A stretch of 43,847 bases of DNA, from contig CAWADU010000002.1 of the NCBI GenBank assembly GCA_963781025.1, positions 1-43,847 of the forward strand, given 5' to 3'. Each line of letters opens with the position of its first letter. Positions within the stretch are counted from its first letter, which is position 1. The translations under genes were made by a program, and so were the position numbers. This DNA is from Tardibacter sp963781025 (lineage in GTDB: Bacteria; Pseudomonadota; Alphaproteobacteria; Sphingomonadales; Sphingomonadaceae). Positions 8,863-16,203 of the stretch are shown one piece after another. Below the pieces are notes generated by a model. That model ran no database searches and was not told the origin of the DNA. It saw nothing but the letters and a program-made list of their open reading frames with translations.

Positions 8863-9990
8863 CTATTCGGCCGCCTGCGCCGCGGCGGTGACATTGGCCG
8901 CATCAATCTCGGCGGCTTTGGCTTCGACCAGCTTGACGATGTGATCCACCATATCGTCGTCGTTGATGTGGTGATCGGTCACGCCCGACAGATAGACCAT
9001 GTGCTTGCCCGCGCCGCCGCCGGTAAGGCCAATGTCCGTCTCGCGCGCTTCGCCGGGTCCGTTCACGACGCAGCCCAGCACCGAAAGCGACAGCGGCGTG
9101 GAGATGTGCGCAAGCCGCGCCTCCAGCGTCTCGACCGTTTTGATGACATTGAAGCCCTGCCGCGCGCAGCTTGGGCAGGACACGATCCGCACCCCGCGGT
9201 GACGAATGCCGAGGCCCTTCAGAATCTCGAACCCGACCCGCACTTCCTCCTCCGGCTCGGCCGAAAGCGAAACGCGGATCGTGTCGCCGATCCCGAACCA
9301 GAGCAGCGAGCCGATCCCTATCGCCGATTTGACAGTACCGCTGATGAGGCCGCCCGCTTCGGTGATGCCGAGGTGAAGCGGGCAGTCGACCGCTTCGGCC
9401 AGTTGCTGATAGGCGGCGACGGCAAGGAAGACGTCGGATGCCTTCACGGCCACCTTGTATTCGCGAAAATCATGCTCCTCGAGCAGGCGGATATGGTCGA
9501 GCGCGCTTTCGACCAGCGCCTCTGGGCATGGTTCGCCGTATTTTTCCAGCAGGTCTTTTTCCAGGCTGCCCGCATTCACGCCGATACGGATCGCGCAGCC
9601 ATTGGCCTTGGCGGCGTTGACCACTTCCCTGACGCGATCGGCGGAACCGATGTTGCCGGGGTTGATCCTGAGGCACGCGGCCCCCGCATCCGCCGCCTCG
9701 AGCGCGCGTTTGTAGTGGAAATGGATGTCGGCGACGATCGGCACCTGCGCCGCGCGTACGATCTGCTTCAATGCCGCCGTCGATTCCACATCGGGGCACG
9801 ATACGCGGATGATGTCCGCCCCTGCCTCCTCGCAACGGCGAATCTGATCGATCGTCGCGTTCGCATCGGCGGTGATCGTGTTGGTCATCGTCTGCACCGT
9901 TACCGGCGCATCGCCCCCCACGGGCACATTGCCAACCATGATCTGACGCGACTGGCGGCGCGCGATGTCGCGCCACGGGCGGATGGACAT
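8863..9990 (-). CDS. ispG: 4-hydroxy-3-methylbut-2-enyl diphosphate synthase (GcpE)
   Basis: This 375-residue iron-sulfur enzyme converts methylerythritol cyclodiphosphate to HMBPP, the penultimate step of the MEP isoprenoid pathway. The cluster ligands are visible as CPSC (about residues 270-273) and a third Cys in GCVVNGPGEA, followed by the conserved Glu. The TIM-barrel N-terminal part starts with the PVTVQTMTNT segment. The ATG at 9990 is preferred over the in-frame TTG at 9996 because GGAGG lies six bases upstream. It diverges from the iron-related PepSY unit, so the Fur-like sites between them could also affect this Fe-S enzyme; that is inference. Confidence 0.96.
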   Translation of the reverse strand: MSIRPWRDIARRQSRQIMVGNVPVGGDAPVTVQTMTNTITADANATIDQIRRCEEAGADIIRVSCPDVESTAALKQIVRAAQVPIVADIHFHYKRALEAADAGAACLRINPGNIGSADRVREVVNAAKANGCAIRIGVNAGSLEKDLLEKYGEPCPEALVESALDHIRLLEEHDFREYKVAVKASDVFLAVAAYQQLAEAVDCPLHLGITEAGGLISGTVKSAIGIGSLLWFGIGDTIRVSLSAEPEEEVRVGFEILKGLGIRHRGVRIVSCPSCARQGFNVIKTVETLEARLAHISTPLSLSVLGCVVNGPGEARETDIGLTGGGAGKHMVYLSGVTDHHINDDDMVDHIVKLVEAKAAEIDAANVTAAAQAAE

Positions 9991-10083
9991 GTTCAACCTC
10001 CGATTGCGAGCGGCTTATAGCCTTATCAGACGAATTGCGGAAGGCTGATGACGGCAGCCGTAAAAGATCATCGAAAGCTAAAT

Positions 10084-10126
10084 GCGATCCATTCGCAAAT
10101 AACGTTTGCAGTTGAGAATGGCTCGC
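10084..10126 (+). promoter_or_regulatory. Two inverted Fur-like boxes upstream of the PepSY unit
   Basis: GCGATCCATTCGCAA at 10084-10098 and, on the opposite strand, GCGAGCCATTCTCAA (10126 to 10112) share 13 of 15 bases. The first is also a near-palindrome (TGCGA-N5-TCGCA). The same motif occurs upstream of the TonB receptor, tonB and bfd. A repressor-type iron operator, presumably Fur, is inferred. Because the second copy overlaps the in-frame ATG at 10118, the true start of the PepSY gene is probably downstream at 10169. Confidence 0.65.
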
Positions 10127-10168
10127 GGTAAGCGCGCAGCCAGAGCAACTGGAACCAGCCCCGCCCGC

Positions 10169-10810
10169 ATGAGCGAAACCCTGTCGATGAGGAAAGCCGC
10201 CGCCCAGAGCCGTCGCGGATTCTGGCTCAGGCATCTTCATCGCTGGCATTGGATCAGCGCGGCATTGTCGCTCATCGGCATGATGCTGTTCGCGGCGACC
10301 GGCATCACCCTCAACCACGCCGCTGACATCGAGGCCAAGCCGGTGGTGGCCGAGCGGCAAGCGGTGCTGCCGCCGTCGATGCTGCGCTCCCTCCCCCCGC
10401 AGGCCGCCGACAAGGCCCCGCTTCCGGCCAATGTTCGCGACTGGTTATCGAAATCGCTCGGCATCGCCGCCGGAGATCGTCAGGCGGAATGGTCGGAGGA
10501 TGAAATCTACCTCGCCCTGCCCCGGCCCGGCGGAGACGCGTGGCTGAGCATCGATCGCCAAACCGGCGACATCACCTATGAACAGACCGACCGGGGCTGG
10601 GTGTCGTACCTCAACGACCTGCACAAGGGCCGCAATGCGGGCCCGGCGTGGAGCTGGTTCATCGACATATTTGCCGCCGCCTGCCTGGTCTTTACGATCA
10701 CCGGCCTTTTCCTGCTCCAGTTTCACGCGGCAAACCGCCCGGCGACCTGGCCGCTGGTCGGTTTCGGACTGCTCGTGCCGCTGCTTCTCGCCATTCTGTT
10801 TATCCATTGA
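10169..10810 (+). CDS. PepSY-associated transmembrane protein, putative electron-transfer/ferric reductase component
   Basis: This protein of about 213 residues begins with a basic, His-rich segment (RHLHRWHW) leading into a first membrane helix that ends TGITLNH. A periplasmic PepSY-like domain of about 100 residues follows, then the typical LNDLHKGR segment, a second helix (FIDIFAAACLVFTITGLFLL) and a third C-terminal helix. Larger PepSY-TM proteins such as FoxB are haem-containing inner membrane siderophore reductases; the His residues flanking the helices here could likewise bind haem, but this is inference. It is the first gene of the unit with DUF2271, DUF4198, apbE and a diflavin reductase. 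The start is uncertain, with ATG at 10169 preferred over earlier codons that overlap the operator. Confidence 0.85.
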   Translation: MSETLSMRKAAAQSRRGFWLRHLHRWHWISAALSLIGMMLFAATGITLNHAADIEAKPVVAERQAVLPPSMLRSLPPQAADKAPLPANVRDWLSKSLGIAAGDRQAEWSEDEIYLALPRPGGDAWLSIDRQTGDITYEQTDRGWVSYLNDLHKGRNAGPAWSWFIDIFAAACLVFTITGLFLLQFHAANRPATWPLVGFGLLVPLLLAILFIH

Positions 10811-10822
10811 TCGAGGTCGTCG

Positions 10823-11335
10823 ATGCGCACCTTCTTCCCCATTGCCCTGACCGGACTTGCCGTCATGCCGGCCCATGCCGCCAACATGAACGTCACGGTC
10901 GAAATCCCGCGCCTCCCGGTCGCCGAATACCACAAACCCTATGTCGCGATCTGGATCGAGGGTGCCGGGCTTCCCACACCAGCCAACCTCGCCGTCTGGT
11001 ACGACCTCGACAAGAAGGACAATGAAGGCACCAAATGGCTGCACGACCTGCGCCAGTGGTGGCGCAAGAGCGGGCGGACGCTCAACATGCCGGTCGACGG
11101 CGTGAGCGGCGCGACCCGCGCGCCGGGTAAGCATGCGCTCGGCTTCACCGGCGGCAAGGCTCCGCTCGGCAAGCTTCCCCCGGGAAATTACGAGCTGCTG
11201 GTCGAGGCGGCGCGCGAAGCGGGTGGGCGCGAGCTGCTGCGCATTCCCTTCCAGTGGCCGCCTAAGTCGGCGCAATCCCTGAAGGGGCAGGGCACGGCGG
11301 AACTTGGCGCCATCAATCTTGACCTGAAGCCGTGA
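10823..11335 (+). CDS. Secreted DUF2271 protein with a putative FMN-attachment motif
   Basis: This 170-residue protein has a Sec signal peptide (about residues 1-19, cleavage near AHA-A) and a compact DUF2271 domain. At residues 92-99 it contains DGVSGATR, which matches the consensus used by ApbE to link FMN through a phosphoester bond to Thr (here T98), as in the NqrB, NqrC and RnfG families. With apbE two genes downstream, it is the likely substrate and would be a periplasmic flavin electron carrier. It begins 12 bases after the PepSY gene with GAGG upstream of the ATG. The domain assignment is firm; flavinylation is an inference from motif and context. Confidence 0.85.
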   Translation: MRTFFPIALTGLAVMPAHAANMNVTVEIPRLPVAEYHKPYVAIWIEGAGLPTPANLAVWYDLDKKDNEGTKWLHDLRQWWRKSGRTLNMPVDGVSGATRAPGKHALGFTGGKAPLGKLPPGNYELLVEAAREAGGRELLRIPFQWPPKSAQSLKGQGTAELGAINLDLKP

Positions 11336-11348
11336 CGAGGGGGAGCAC

Positions 11349-12173
11349 ATGCCATTGAACCTGAAATCGATCCCAGCGGGTATTGCCGCCATCGTGCTTG
11401 CGGCGGGCGTGCCGTTTGCCGCCCATGCCCATCGCGCCTGGATGCTGCCCTCTTCAACAATCGTTTCCGGGGACGATGTCTGGGTGACGGTCGATGCCGC
11501 GATGTCCGACGACGTCTTTTATTTCGATCACCGCCCGATGCCGCTCGATACGATCAAGGCGACCGCGCCCGATGGCACCGAGGCGAAGATCGAGAATGCG
11601 GCAAAGGGCGTCTACCGCAGCACCTTCGATGTGCATCTGACACAAAAGGGCACCTACAAGATCAGTAGTTCCACGGCTGGCGTCGTCGCCAGTTACAAGC
11701 TGAACGGCGAGACCAAGCGCTGGCGCGGTCTGGCGGATGCGCTCACCGCGCAAATTCCCGCCGGGGCGACCGAACTCCAGGTGTCGGAAATGCAGAACCG
11801 CAACGAAACGTTCGTGACGTCCGGCAACCCCACCGACACTGTATTGAAACCCGCCGGCAAGGGGCTGGAGCTGCAACCGATCACCCACCCCAACGATCTG
11901 GTGACGAGCGAGCCCGCGCGCTTCCGCTTCCTGCTCGACGGCAAGCCGGCGGCAGGGGTGAAGGTGGTCGTCGTCCCCGGCGGCGTCCGCTATCGCGACC
12001 AGCTTGGTCAGCTTGATCTGACGGCCGATGCCAAGGGCGAAGTCACCGTCAACTGGTCGCACGCTGGCATGTACTGGTTGCAGGCGAGTGTCACGGACAC
12101 AAGGGCAAGCACGCCGCAGGCCACCGAACGGCGCGCCAGCTATGTCGCGACGCTTGAGGTGATGGCTCAGTAA
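11349..12173 (+). CDS. Secreted DUF4198 protein
   Basis: This 274-residue periplasmic protein has a clear signal peptide ending AHA, so the predicted mature form begins with His (HRAWM). The rest is predicted beta-rich and matches the DUF4198 family, distantly related to periplasmic metal-uptake components of the NikM type. An N-terminal His after cleavage is a known metal ligand in CopC and in LPMO-type histidine braces, so metal binding is possible but unproven. A strong GGGGGAG site precedes the ATG. It lies in one transcription unit between DUF2271 and apbE; its exact role in the system is unknown. Confidence 0.8.
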   Translation: MPLNLKSIPAGIAAIVLAAGVPFAAHAHRAWMLPSSTIVSGDDVWVTVDAAMSDDVFYFDHRPMPLDTIKATAPDGTEAKIENAAKGVYRSTFDVHLTQKGTYKISSSTAGVVASYKLNGETKRWRGLADALTAQIPAGATELQVSEMQNRNETFVTSGNPTDTVLKPAGKGLELQPITHPNDLVTSEPARFRFLLDGKPAAGVKVVVVPGGVRYRDQLGQLDLTADAKGEVTVNWSHAGMYWLQASVTDTRASTPQATERRASYVATLEVMAQ

Positions 12174-12182
12174 CCGCCGCCG

Positions 12183-13193
12183 ATGGCCCGCGTCCTCGCC
12201 CCTCGGGCGCTGTCGTCCGCGGCGCTCGCCGACCGTGACCCGAGCGCGCAGGTCGCCAGCCTTGACGGGCTCACCATGGGGACAAGCTGGTCGGTGAAGC
12301 TCGTCTCGTCCGGTCGGGCCTGGCTTGCCGCCGTGGATGCGATGATCCGAGGCCGCCTCGACCAGGTTGTGGCCGAGATGAGTCATCGGGAAAGCGATTC
12401 CCATCTCAGCCGGTTCAATCGCGCGGTTGCCGGCGAATGGCGCGATTTGCAGCCGGGTTTCTACAAGGTCCTCGGTTGCGCGCTCGAAGTGGCGGAGCTG
12501 AGCGGCGGCGCATATGATCCAACCATCGGCCCGCTGGTCGATCTCTGGGGTTTCGGCCCCGCCCCCGCGCGACACCGCCCGCCCGATGAAGCCGGCATTA
12601 CCGGCGCCCTCGCCCGAACAGGCTGGCAGCGGATTACCCTCGACCCCGGACGCCGGGCCGCGCGCCAGCCCGGCGGTTCCGCGCTTGATTTCTCCGCCAT
12701 CGCCAAGGGCTTCGCGGTCGATCTCATCGCCGACGGCCTGCGCCGCTTGGGCATCAATCACTTTCTGGTCGAGGTGGGCGGCGAACTGCGGGGCGAAGGC
12801 GCGAAACCCGACGGCTCGCCGTGGTGGGTGGCGATCGAGCGCCCGCCTGCCGCCGACGCCAGCGGCTGGACCGAAACACTGGTCGCGCTGCACGGCCTCG
12901 CCGTCGCAACCTCTGGCGATTACCGCCGCTGGTTCGACTGGGAGGGCAAACGCTATTCGCACAGCATCGACCCGCGCACCGGCTGGCCGGTTGCCAATGG
13001 CGTGGTTTCAACAACCGTGCTGCACCCCAGTTGCATGAAGGCCGACGTCTTTGCCACCGCGCTCACCGTGCTCGGTCCCGAGGCAGGCATGGCCTTCGCC
13101 GTTCGTCATGAACTCGCCGCGCTGTTCGTCACGCAAGGCGACACGGGCCCGAGCGAGGCGATGTCGCCCGCGTTCGCAGCAATGTTGGACTAG
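12183..13193 (+). CDS. apbE: FAD:protein FMN transferase (ApbE)
   Basis: This 336-residue flavin transferase uses FAD to attach FMN covalently to a Thr or Ser of target proteins. Characteristic segments are present in order: MGTSWSV near residue 32, GGAYDPTIGPLVDLWGFG (about 107-124), the FSAIAKGFAVD motif (about 170-180), VEVGGELRGEG, YSHSIDPRTGWPV, and the C-terminal KADVFATAL with the metal-binding Asp. Unusually, no signal peptide or lipobox is visible, and an in-frame stop (that of the DUF4198 gene) lies only ten bases before the start, so the frame cannot extend upstream. Its presumed substrate, DUF2271, is exported, which raises a topology question. Confidence 0.93.
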   Translation: MARVLAPRALSSAALADRDPSAQVASLDGLTMGTSWSVKLVSSGRAWLAAVDAMIRGRLDQVVAEMSHRESDSHLSRFNRAVAGEWRDLQPGFYKVLGCALEVAELSGGAYDPTIGPLVDLWGFGPAPARHRPPDEAGITGALARTGWQRITLDPGRRAARQPGGSALDFSAIAKGFAVDLIADGLRRLGINHFLVEVGGELRGEGAKPDGSPWWVAIERPPAADASGWTETLVALHGLAVATSGDYRRWFDWEGKRYSHSIDPRTGWPVANGVVSTTVLHPSCMKADVFATALTVLGPEAGMAFAVRHELAALFVTQGDTGPSEAMSPAFAAMLD

Positions 13194-13196
13194 CCA

Positions 13197-14561
13197 GTGA
13201 TACCCGAAACGCGCATCGTCGCGGCGCTCGCCGTCACAGCCCTTTACATATTGTTGTGCATCTGGATTGCGGTCGTGCACCGCCGCCGGAAGAACAATGC
13301 CGTTCCGTTCGCGGCGGCCCAGGAGGGTACGCCCGTTCTCGTCGCCCACGCCAGCCAGACTGGCTTTGCCGAACAGCTCGCCTGGCGCACAGCCCAATCC
13401 CTCGCCGAATCCGGACGGAGTGTGAAGCTGCTCAGGCTGGGCGACGTGGATGCAGACATGCTTGCCGCGGCTCGGCAGGCGTTGTTCATCGTCAGCACGA
13501 CGGGCGAAGGCGATGCGCCCGACAGCGCGGCACGCTTCCTGCGCAAGGTGATGCCAGCGGCCGCCGAGCTTCGCGATATGAGTTATGGGCTGCTCGCGCT
13601 TGGTGATCGCAGCTATCGGCAGTTCTGCGCGTTCGGACACCGCTTCGACCGATGGCTCCGTCACCAGCAGGCGAATCCGCTGTTCGATCTGATCGAGGTC
13701 GACAATGCCGACGACGGCGCGCTGCGCCACTGGCAGGCAAGCCTTCGGGCGCTGGGCGCGCGCGCGGACATGCCCGACTGGGCCGCGCCGCATTATCGCC
13801 GCTGGCGGCTGGCGGACCGGACCTTGCTCAACCCCGGCAGCCAGGGATGGCCCGCTTATCACATTGCGCTGACTCCCATCGATCCACCGACCGAATGGCA
13901 GGCAGGCGACATTGCCGAAATTGGCCCCTTTGATCCCGGCGGCGCCGATAGAGATGATCTGCCGCATCGCGAATATTCGATCGCTTCCCTGCCCGCCGAT
14001 GGACGCATCGAACTGATTGTCCGCCAGATGCGCGACGCCGATGGGCGGCTTGGCCTCGGCTCGGGCTGGTTGACGGAGCGCGCTGCCATCGGTGGGGAGA
14101 TCGCGCTGCGCGTCCGCCAGAACAGCGGCTTTCATGCGCCCGAACTGGACCGGCCGATGATCCTGATCGGCAACGGGACGGGCCTTGCGGGGCTACGCGC
14201 GCACATCAAGGCGCGGGCCGCCCAGGGCCGCTGTCGCAACTGGCTGGTGTTCGGCGAACGGTCCCGCCTCAACGACTATTTCCTGGCCGACGAAATAGAG
14301 CAGTGGCGGGCGGATGGCACACTGGAGCGGGTCGACCTCGCATTCTCGCGCGATCAGGCGCAGCGCGTCTATGTCCAGCACCTGCTGCCGGACGCACGAG
14401 ACGCCATTCTCGACTGGGCGGATCGGGGAGCGGCCATCTACGTCTGCGGCAGCCTTGAGGGCATGGCGCCTGCCGTTCACGATGCGCTTGAACTGATCCT
14501 CGGCTCCGATCGGCTGGAACAGATGGTTGAAGACGGCCTTTATCGCCGCGATGTCTACTAG
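13197..14561 (+). CDS. Membrane-anchored diflavin reductase (flavodoxin plus FAD/NADPH reductase)
   Basis: This 454-residue protein has one N-terminal membrane helix (about residues 6-25) followed by HRRRK, which places the rest in the cytosol. A flavodoxin domain follows with the FMN-binding HASQTGFAEQLAW and STTGEGDAP segments and YGLLALGDRSY. The second half is a ferredoxin-NADP reductase domain with the FAD motif REYSIASL, the nucleotide site GNGTGLAGLR and the C-terminal YVCGSLEGM; it ends in an aromatic residue. It resembles the sulfite reductase flavoprotein subunit, but no hemoprotein partner is next to it. It would move electrons from NADPH to the PepSY membrane protein. The start is GTG at 13197, four bases after apbE. 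Confidence 0.9.
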   Translation: MIPETRIVAALAVTALYILLCIWIAVVHRRRKNNAVPFAAAQEGTPVLVAHASQTGFAEQLAWRTAQSLAESGRSVKLLRLGDVDADMLAAARQALFIVSTTGEGDAPDSAARFLRKVMPAAAELRDMSYGLLALGDRSYRQFCAFGHRFDRWLRHQQANPLFDLIEVDNADDGALRHWQASLRALGARADMPDWAAPHYRRWRLADRTLLNPGSQGWPAYHIALTPIDPPTEWQAGDIAEIGPFDPGGADRDDLPHREYSIASLPADGRIELIVRQMRDADGRLGLGSGWLTERAAIGGEIALRVRQNSGFHAPELDRPMILIGNGTGLAGLRAHIKARAAQGRCRNWLVFGERSRLNDYFLADEIEQWRADGTLERVDLAFSRDQAQRVYVQHLLPDARDAILDWADRGAAIYVCGSLEGMAPAVHDALELILGSDRLEQMVEDGLYRRDVY

Positions 14562-14570
14562 TCCGGCAGC

Positions 14571-15254
14571 TTAGCTGTCCGCCCAGCGCCGCAGAAGATT
14601 ATGATAAACGCCCGTCAGTTGCACGATTGCCGGATCATCCTGGCCCCTGTCCGCCGCGACCGCCTGGATCGACCGGTCCAGATCGAATAGCAACTGGCGC
14701 GCGGCGTCGTCGCGCACCATGCTCTGTATCCAGAAAAAGGAGGCGACCCGCGCTCCTTGCGTCACGGGCGTCACCTGATGCAGGCTGGATGCGGGATAGA
14801 GCACCATGTCCCCGGCGGGCAGCTTGACGCGATGAACGCCATAGCTGTCCTCCACCATCAGCTCCCCGCCGTCATATTCATCCGGGTCGCTGAGGAACAA
14901 GGTAGCCGACAGATCGCTGCGGATGCGAAACTCGCTGCCTTTCAGCACCCGAATGGCATTGTCGACGTGCGTGGCAAACCCCTGCCCGCCGGCATAGCGG
15001 TTGAACAATGGCGGAAACACCTTGAGCGGAAGCGCGGCGGCGATGAACAGCGGCGTTCGTCCCAGCGCATCGAGGACCATCCCGCCAATTTCGCGCGATG
15101 CCGCCGATCCTTCTGGCAATTGCATATTATTCTTCGCAAGCGCCGATTGATGTCCTGAAGTGACATTGCCGTCGACCCATTCGGCCGCGTCCATCACCTG
15201 GCGGGCGTGGCGCACCTGCTCCGCGTCCAGCACAGCCGGTATCTGCACCATCAT
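14571..15254 (-). CDS. piuC: PKHD-type Fe(II)/2-oxoglutarate hydroxylase, PiuC/YbiX family
   Basis: This 227-residue dioxygenase carries the iron triad as HVD (about residues 96-98) and a distal His in SSLHQVT, with the 2-oxoglutarate-binding Arg following in GARVASFF. Members in Pseudomonas and E. coli are iron-regulated and lie beside catecholate siderophore receptors; their substrate is not known. Here it follows tonB by seven bases on the same strand, which supports a role in siderophore use. It converges with the diflavin reductase gene, with only nine bases between the two stops. Confidence 0.92.
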   Translation of the reverse strand: MMVQIPAVLDAEQVRHARQVMDAAEWVDGNVTSGHQSALAKNNMQLPEGSAASREIGGMVLDALGRTPLFIAAALPLKVFPPLFNRYAGGQGFATHVDNAIRVLKGSEFRIRSDLSATLFLSDPDEYDGGELMVEDSYGVHRVKLPAGDMVLYPASSLHQVTPVTQGARVASFFWIQSMVRDDAARQLLFDLDRSIQAVAADRGQDDPAIVQLTGVYHNLLRRWADS

Positions 15255-15261
15255 GGGCTGC

Positions 15262-16005
15262 TCAACCTTTCAGCACGAAGGGGATCGGCACGATCACCCA
15301 GGCCGCCACCGGCTTTCCTGCCTGTTTGGCGGGCGCGAACCGCCAGTTGCGCACGGCGGATAGCGCCGCCTTGTCGAGCCGCGAATGACCGCTGCTTTCG
15401 GCGAGCTTCAATTCCTGCACCACACCTTCGGGCGACACCAGCACCTTGATCGTAACCGTGCCCTGTTCGCGCAAATGGCGCGACTCGACCGGATAGCGCG
15501 GCGCGGGATTGTTCAGATAGTCGGCGCCGAAATCAGGCGGCGTCATGGGCGCGGGCGGGCCTGCGACGGCTTTCGCAGCGACCACGACGTCGATTTTCGG
15601 CGGCTGGACGGCCACAACCATGGGCGGTGGAGCGATCTCGGTCCGCACGATCGGATCGGGCGTCACCAACGGCGGCGTGACGGGATCCGGCGGCGTCGGT
15701 GCCGCGGGCGGCGGAGCGGCCGGCTCGGGCATCTCGATCAGTTCAACCACGATCGGCTTCGGCGCTGGCTTGCCCATGGGAATGACGTCGAACTTTACGA
15801 GCGCGGCGAACAGCGCCGCATGAACCAGCACCAGCACGCAGATCATCGGCCAGTTCGTGGCCTTGTCCGCGCCATAGTGCCTTGCCGACGCCGGCCTGCC
15901 CTCATGATCGGCATCAGGGGCGGCAATCACGCTATCGTCGGTATGCCAGGAAGGCAGAGGCAACAACCGGTGTGTCGCGGATGTACGCCTGTACGCGGCC
16001 TGCAT
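15262..16005 (-). CDS. tonB: TonB energy-transducing protein
   Basis: This 247-residue TonB has a cytosolic N-terminus of about 50 residues, one membrane anchor (ICVLVLVHAALFAALV), a Pro-rich periplasmic spacer with many PP and PxP repeats, and a C-terminal TonB domain containing YP...REQGTVTIKVLVSPEG and NWRFAPAK. It passes proton-motive energy from ExbBD to outer membrane receptors. ATG at 16005 is chosen because GGAG lies nine bases upstream; earlier TTG and ATG codons lack one. ExbB and ExbD are not in the window. It sits between the receptor and piuC and appears to have its own Fur-like box. Confidence 0.92.
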   Translation of the reverse strand: MQAAYRRTSATHRLLPLPSWHTDDSVIAAPDADHEGRPASARHYGADKATNWPMICVLVLVHAALFAALVKFDVIPMGKPAPKPIVVELIEMPEPAAPPPAAPTPPDPVTPPLVTPDPIVRTEIAPPPMVVAVQPPKIDVVVAAKAVAGPPAPMTPPDFGADYLNNPAPRYPVESRHLREQGTVTIKVLVSPEGVVQELKLAESSGHSRLDKAALSAVRNWRFAPAKQAGKPVAAWVIVPIPFVLKG

Positions 16006-16099
16006 GAGCCCATTCTCCGTTCTTTGGGCCATTGCCCAGGAGCGGCCGACATCCGCCAACTCATGCTCCCCCTATCGCTTTTGCCTAGCCTCGTTCGTA

Positions 16100-16114
16100 T
16101 TGCAAATCAATCGC
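16100..16114 (-). promoter_or_regulatory. Fur-like box upstream of tonB-piuC
   Basis: On the minus strand this reads GCGATTGATTTGCAA, matching 12 of 15 bases of the box at 10084. It lies 95 bases before the tonB ATG and downstream of the receptor terminator, so tonB-piuC probably has its own iron-responsive promoter. The regulator is inferred. Confidence 0.55.
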
Positions 16115-16146
16115 ACTATCAATTTTTGAAGAATAAAGGCCGCCGA

Positions 16147-16181
16147 CGAAAATGGCCCCGCGTCTTGCGACGCAGGGCCAT
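16147..16181 (-). terminator. Terminator after the TonB-dependent receptor
   Basis: ATGGCCC and GGGCCAT arms, extended by GCGTC/GACGC with one mismatch around a TTGC loop (16152-16181), are followed on the minus strand by ATTTTCG. It begins 23 bases past the receptor stop. Confidence 0.8.
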
Positions 16182-16203
16182 ATCATTGGAACGCTGTCCG
16201 GTA

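Noticed and set aside
10106..10168. N-terminal extension of the PepSY protein starting at TTG 10106 or ATG 10118
   Set aside because: It overlaps a Fur-like operator copy and is not needed for the first helix; ATG 10169 is more likely.
11454..12962. 502-codon minus-strand open frame opposite DUF4198 and apbE
   Set aside because: Both plus-strand genes show clear family motifs; the minus frame shows none.
13197..14561. cysJ, the flavoprotein subunit of sulfite reductase
   Set aside because: Domain order is similar, but it has an N-terminal membrane anchor, lies in the ApbE unit and is about 18 kb from cysI.
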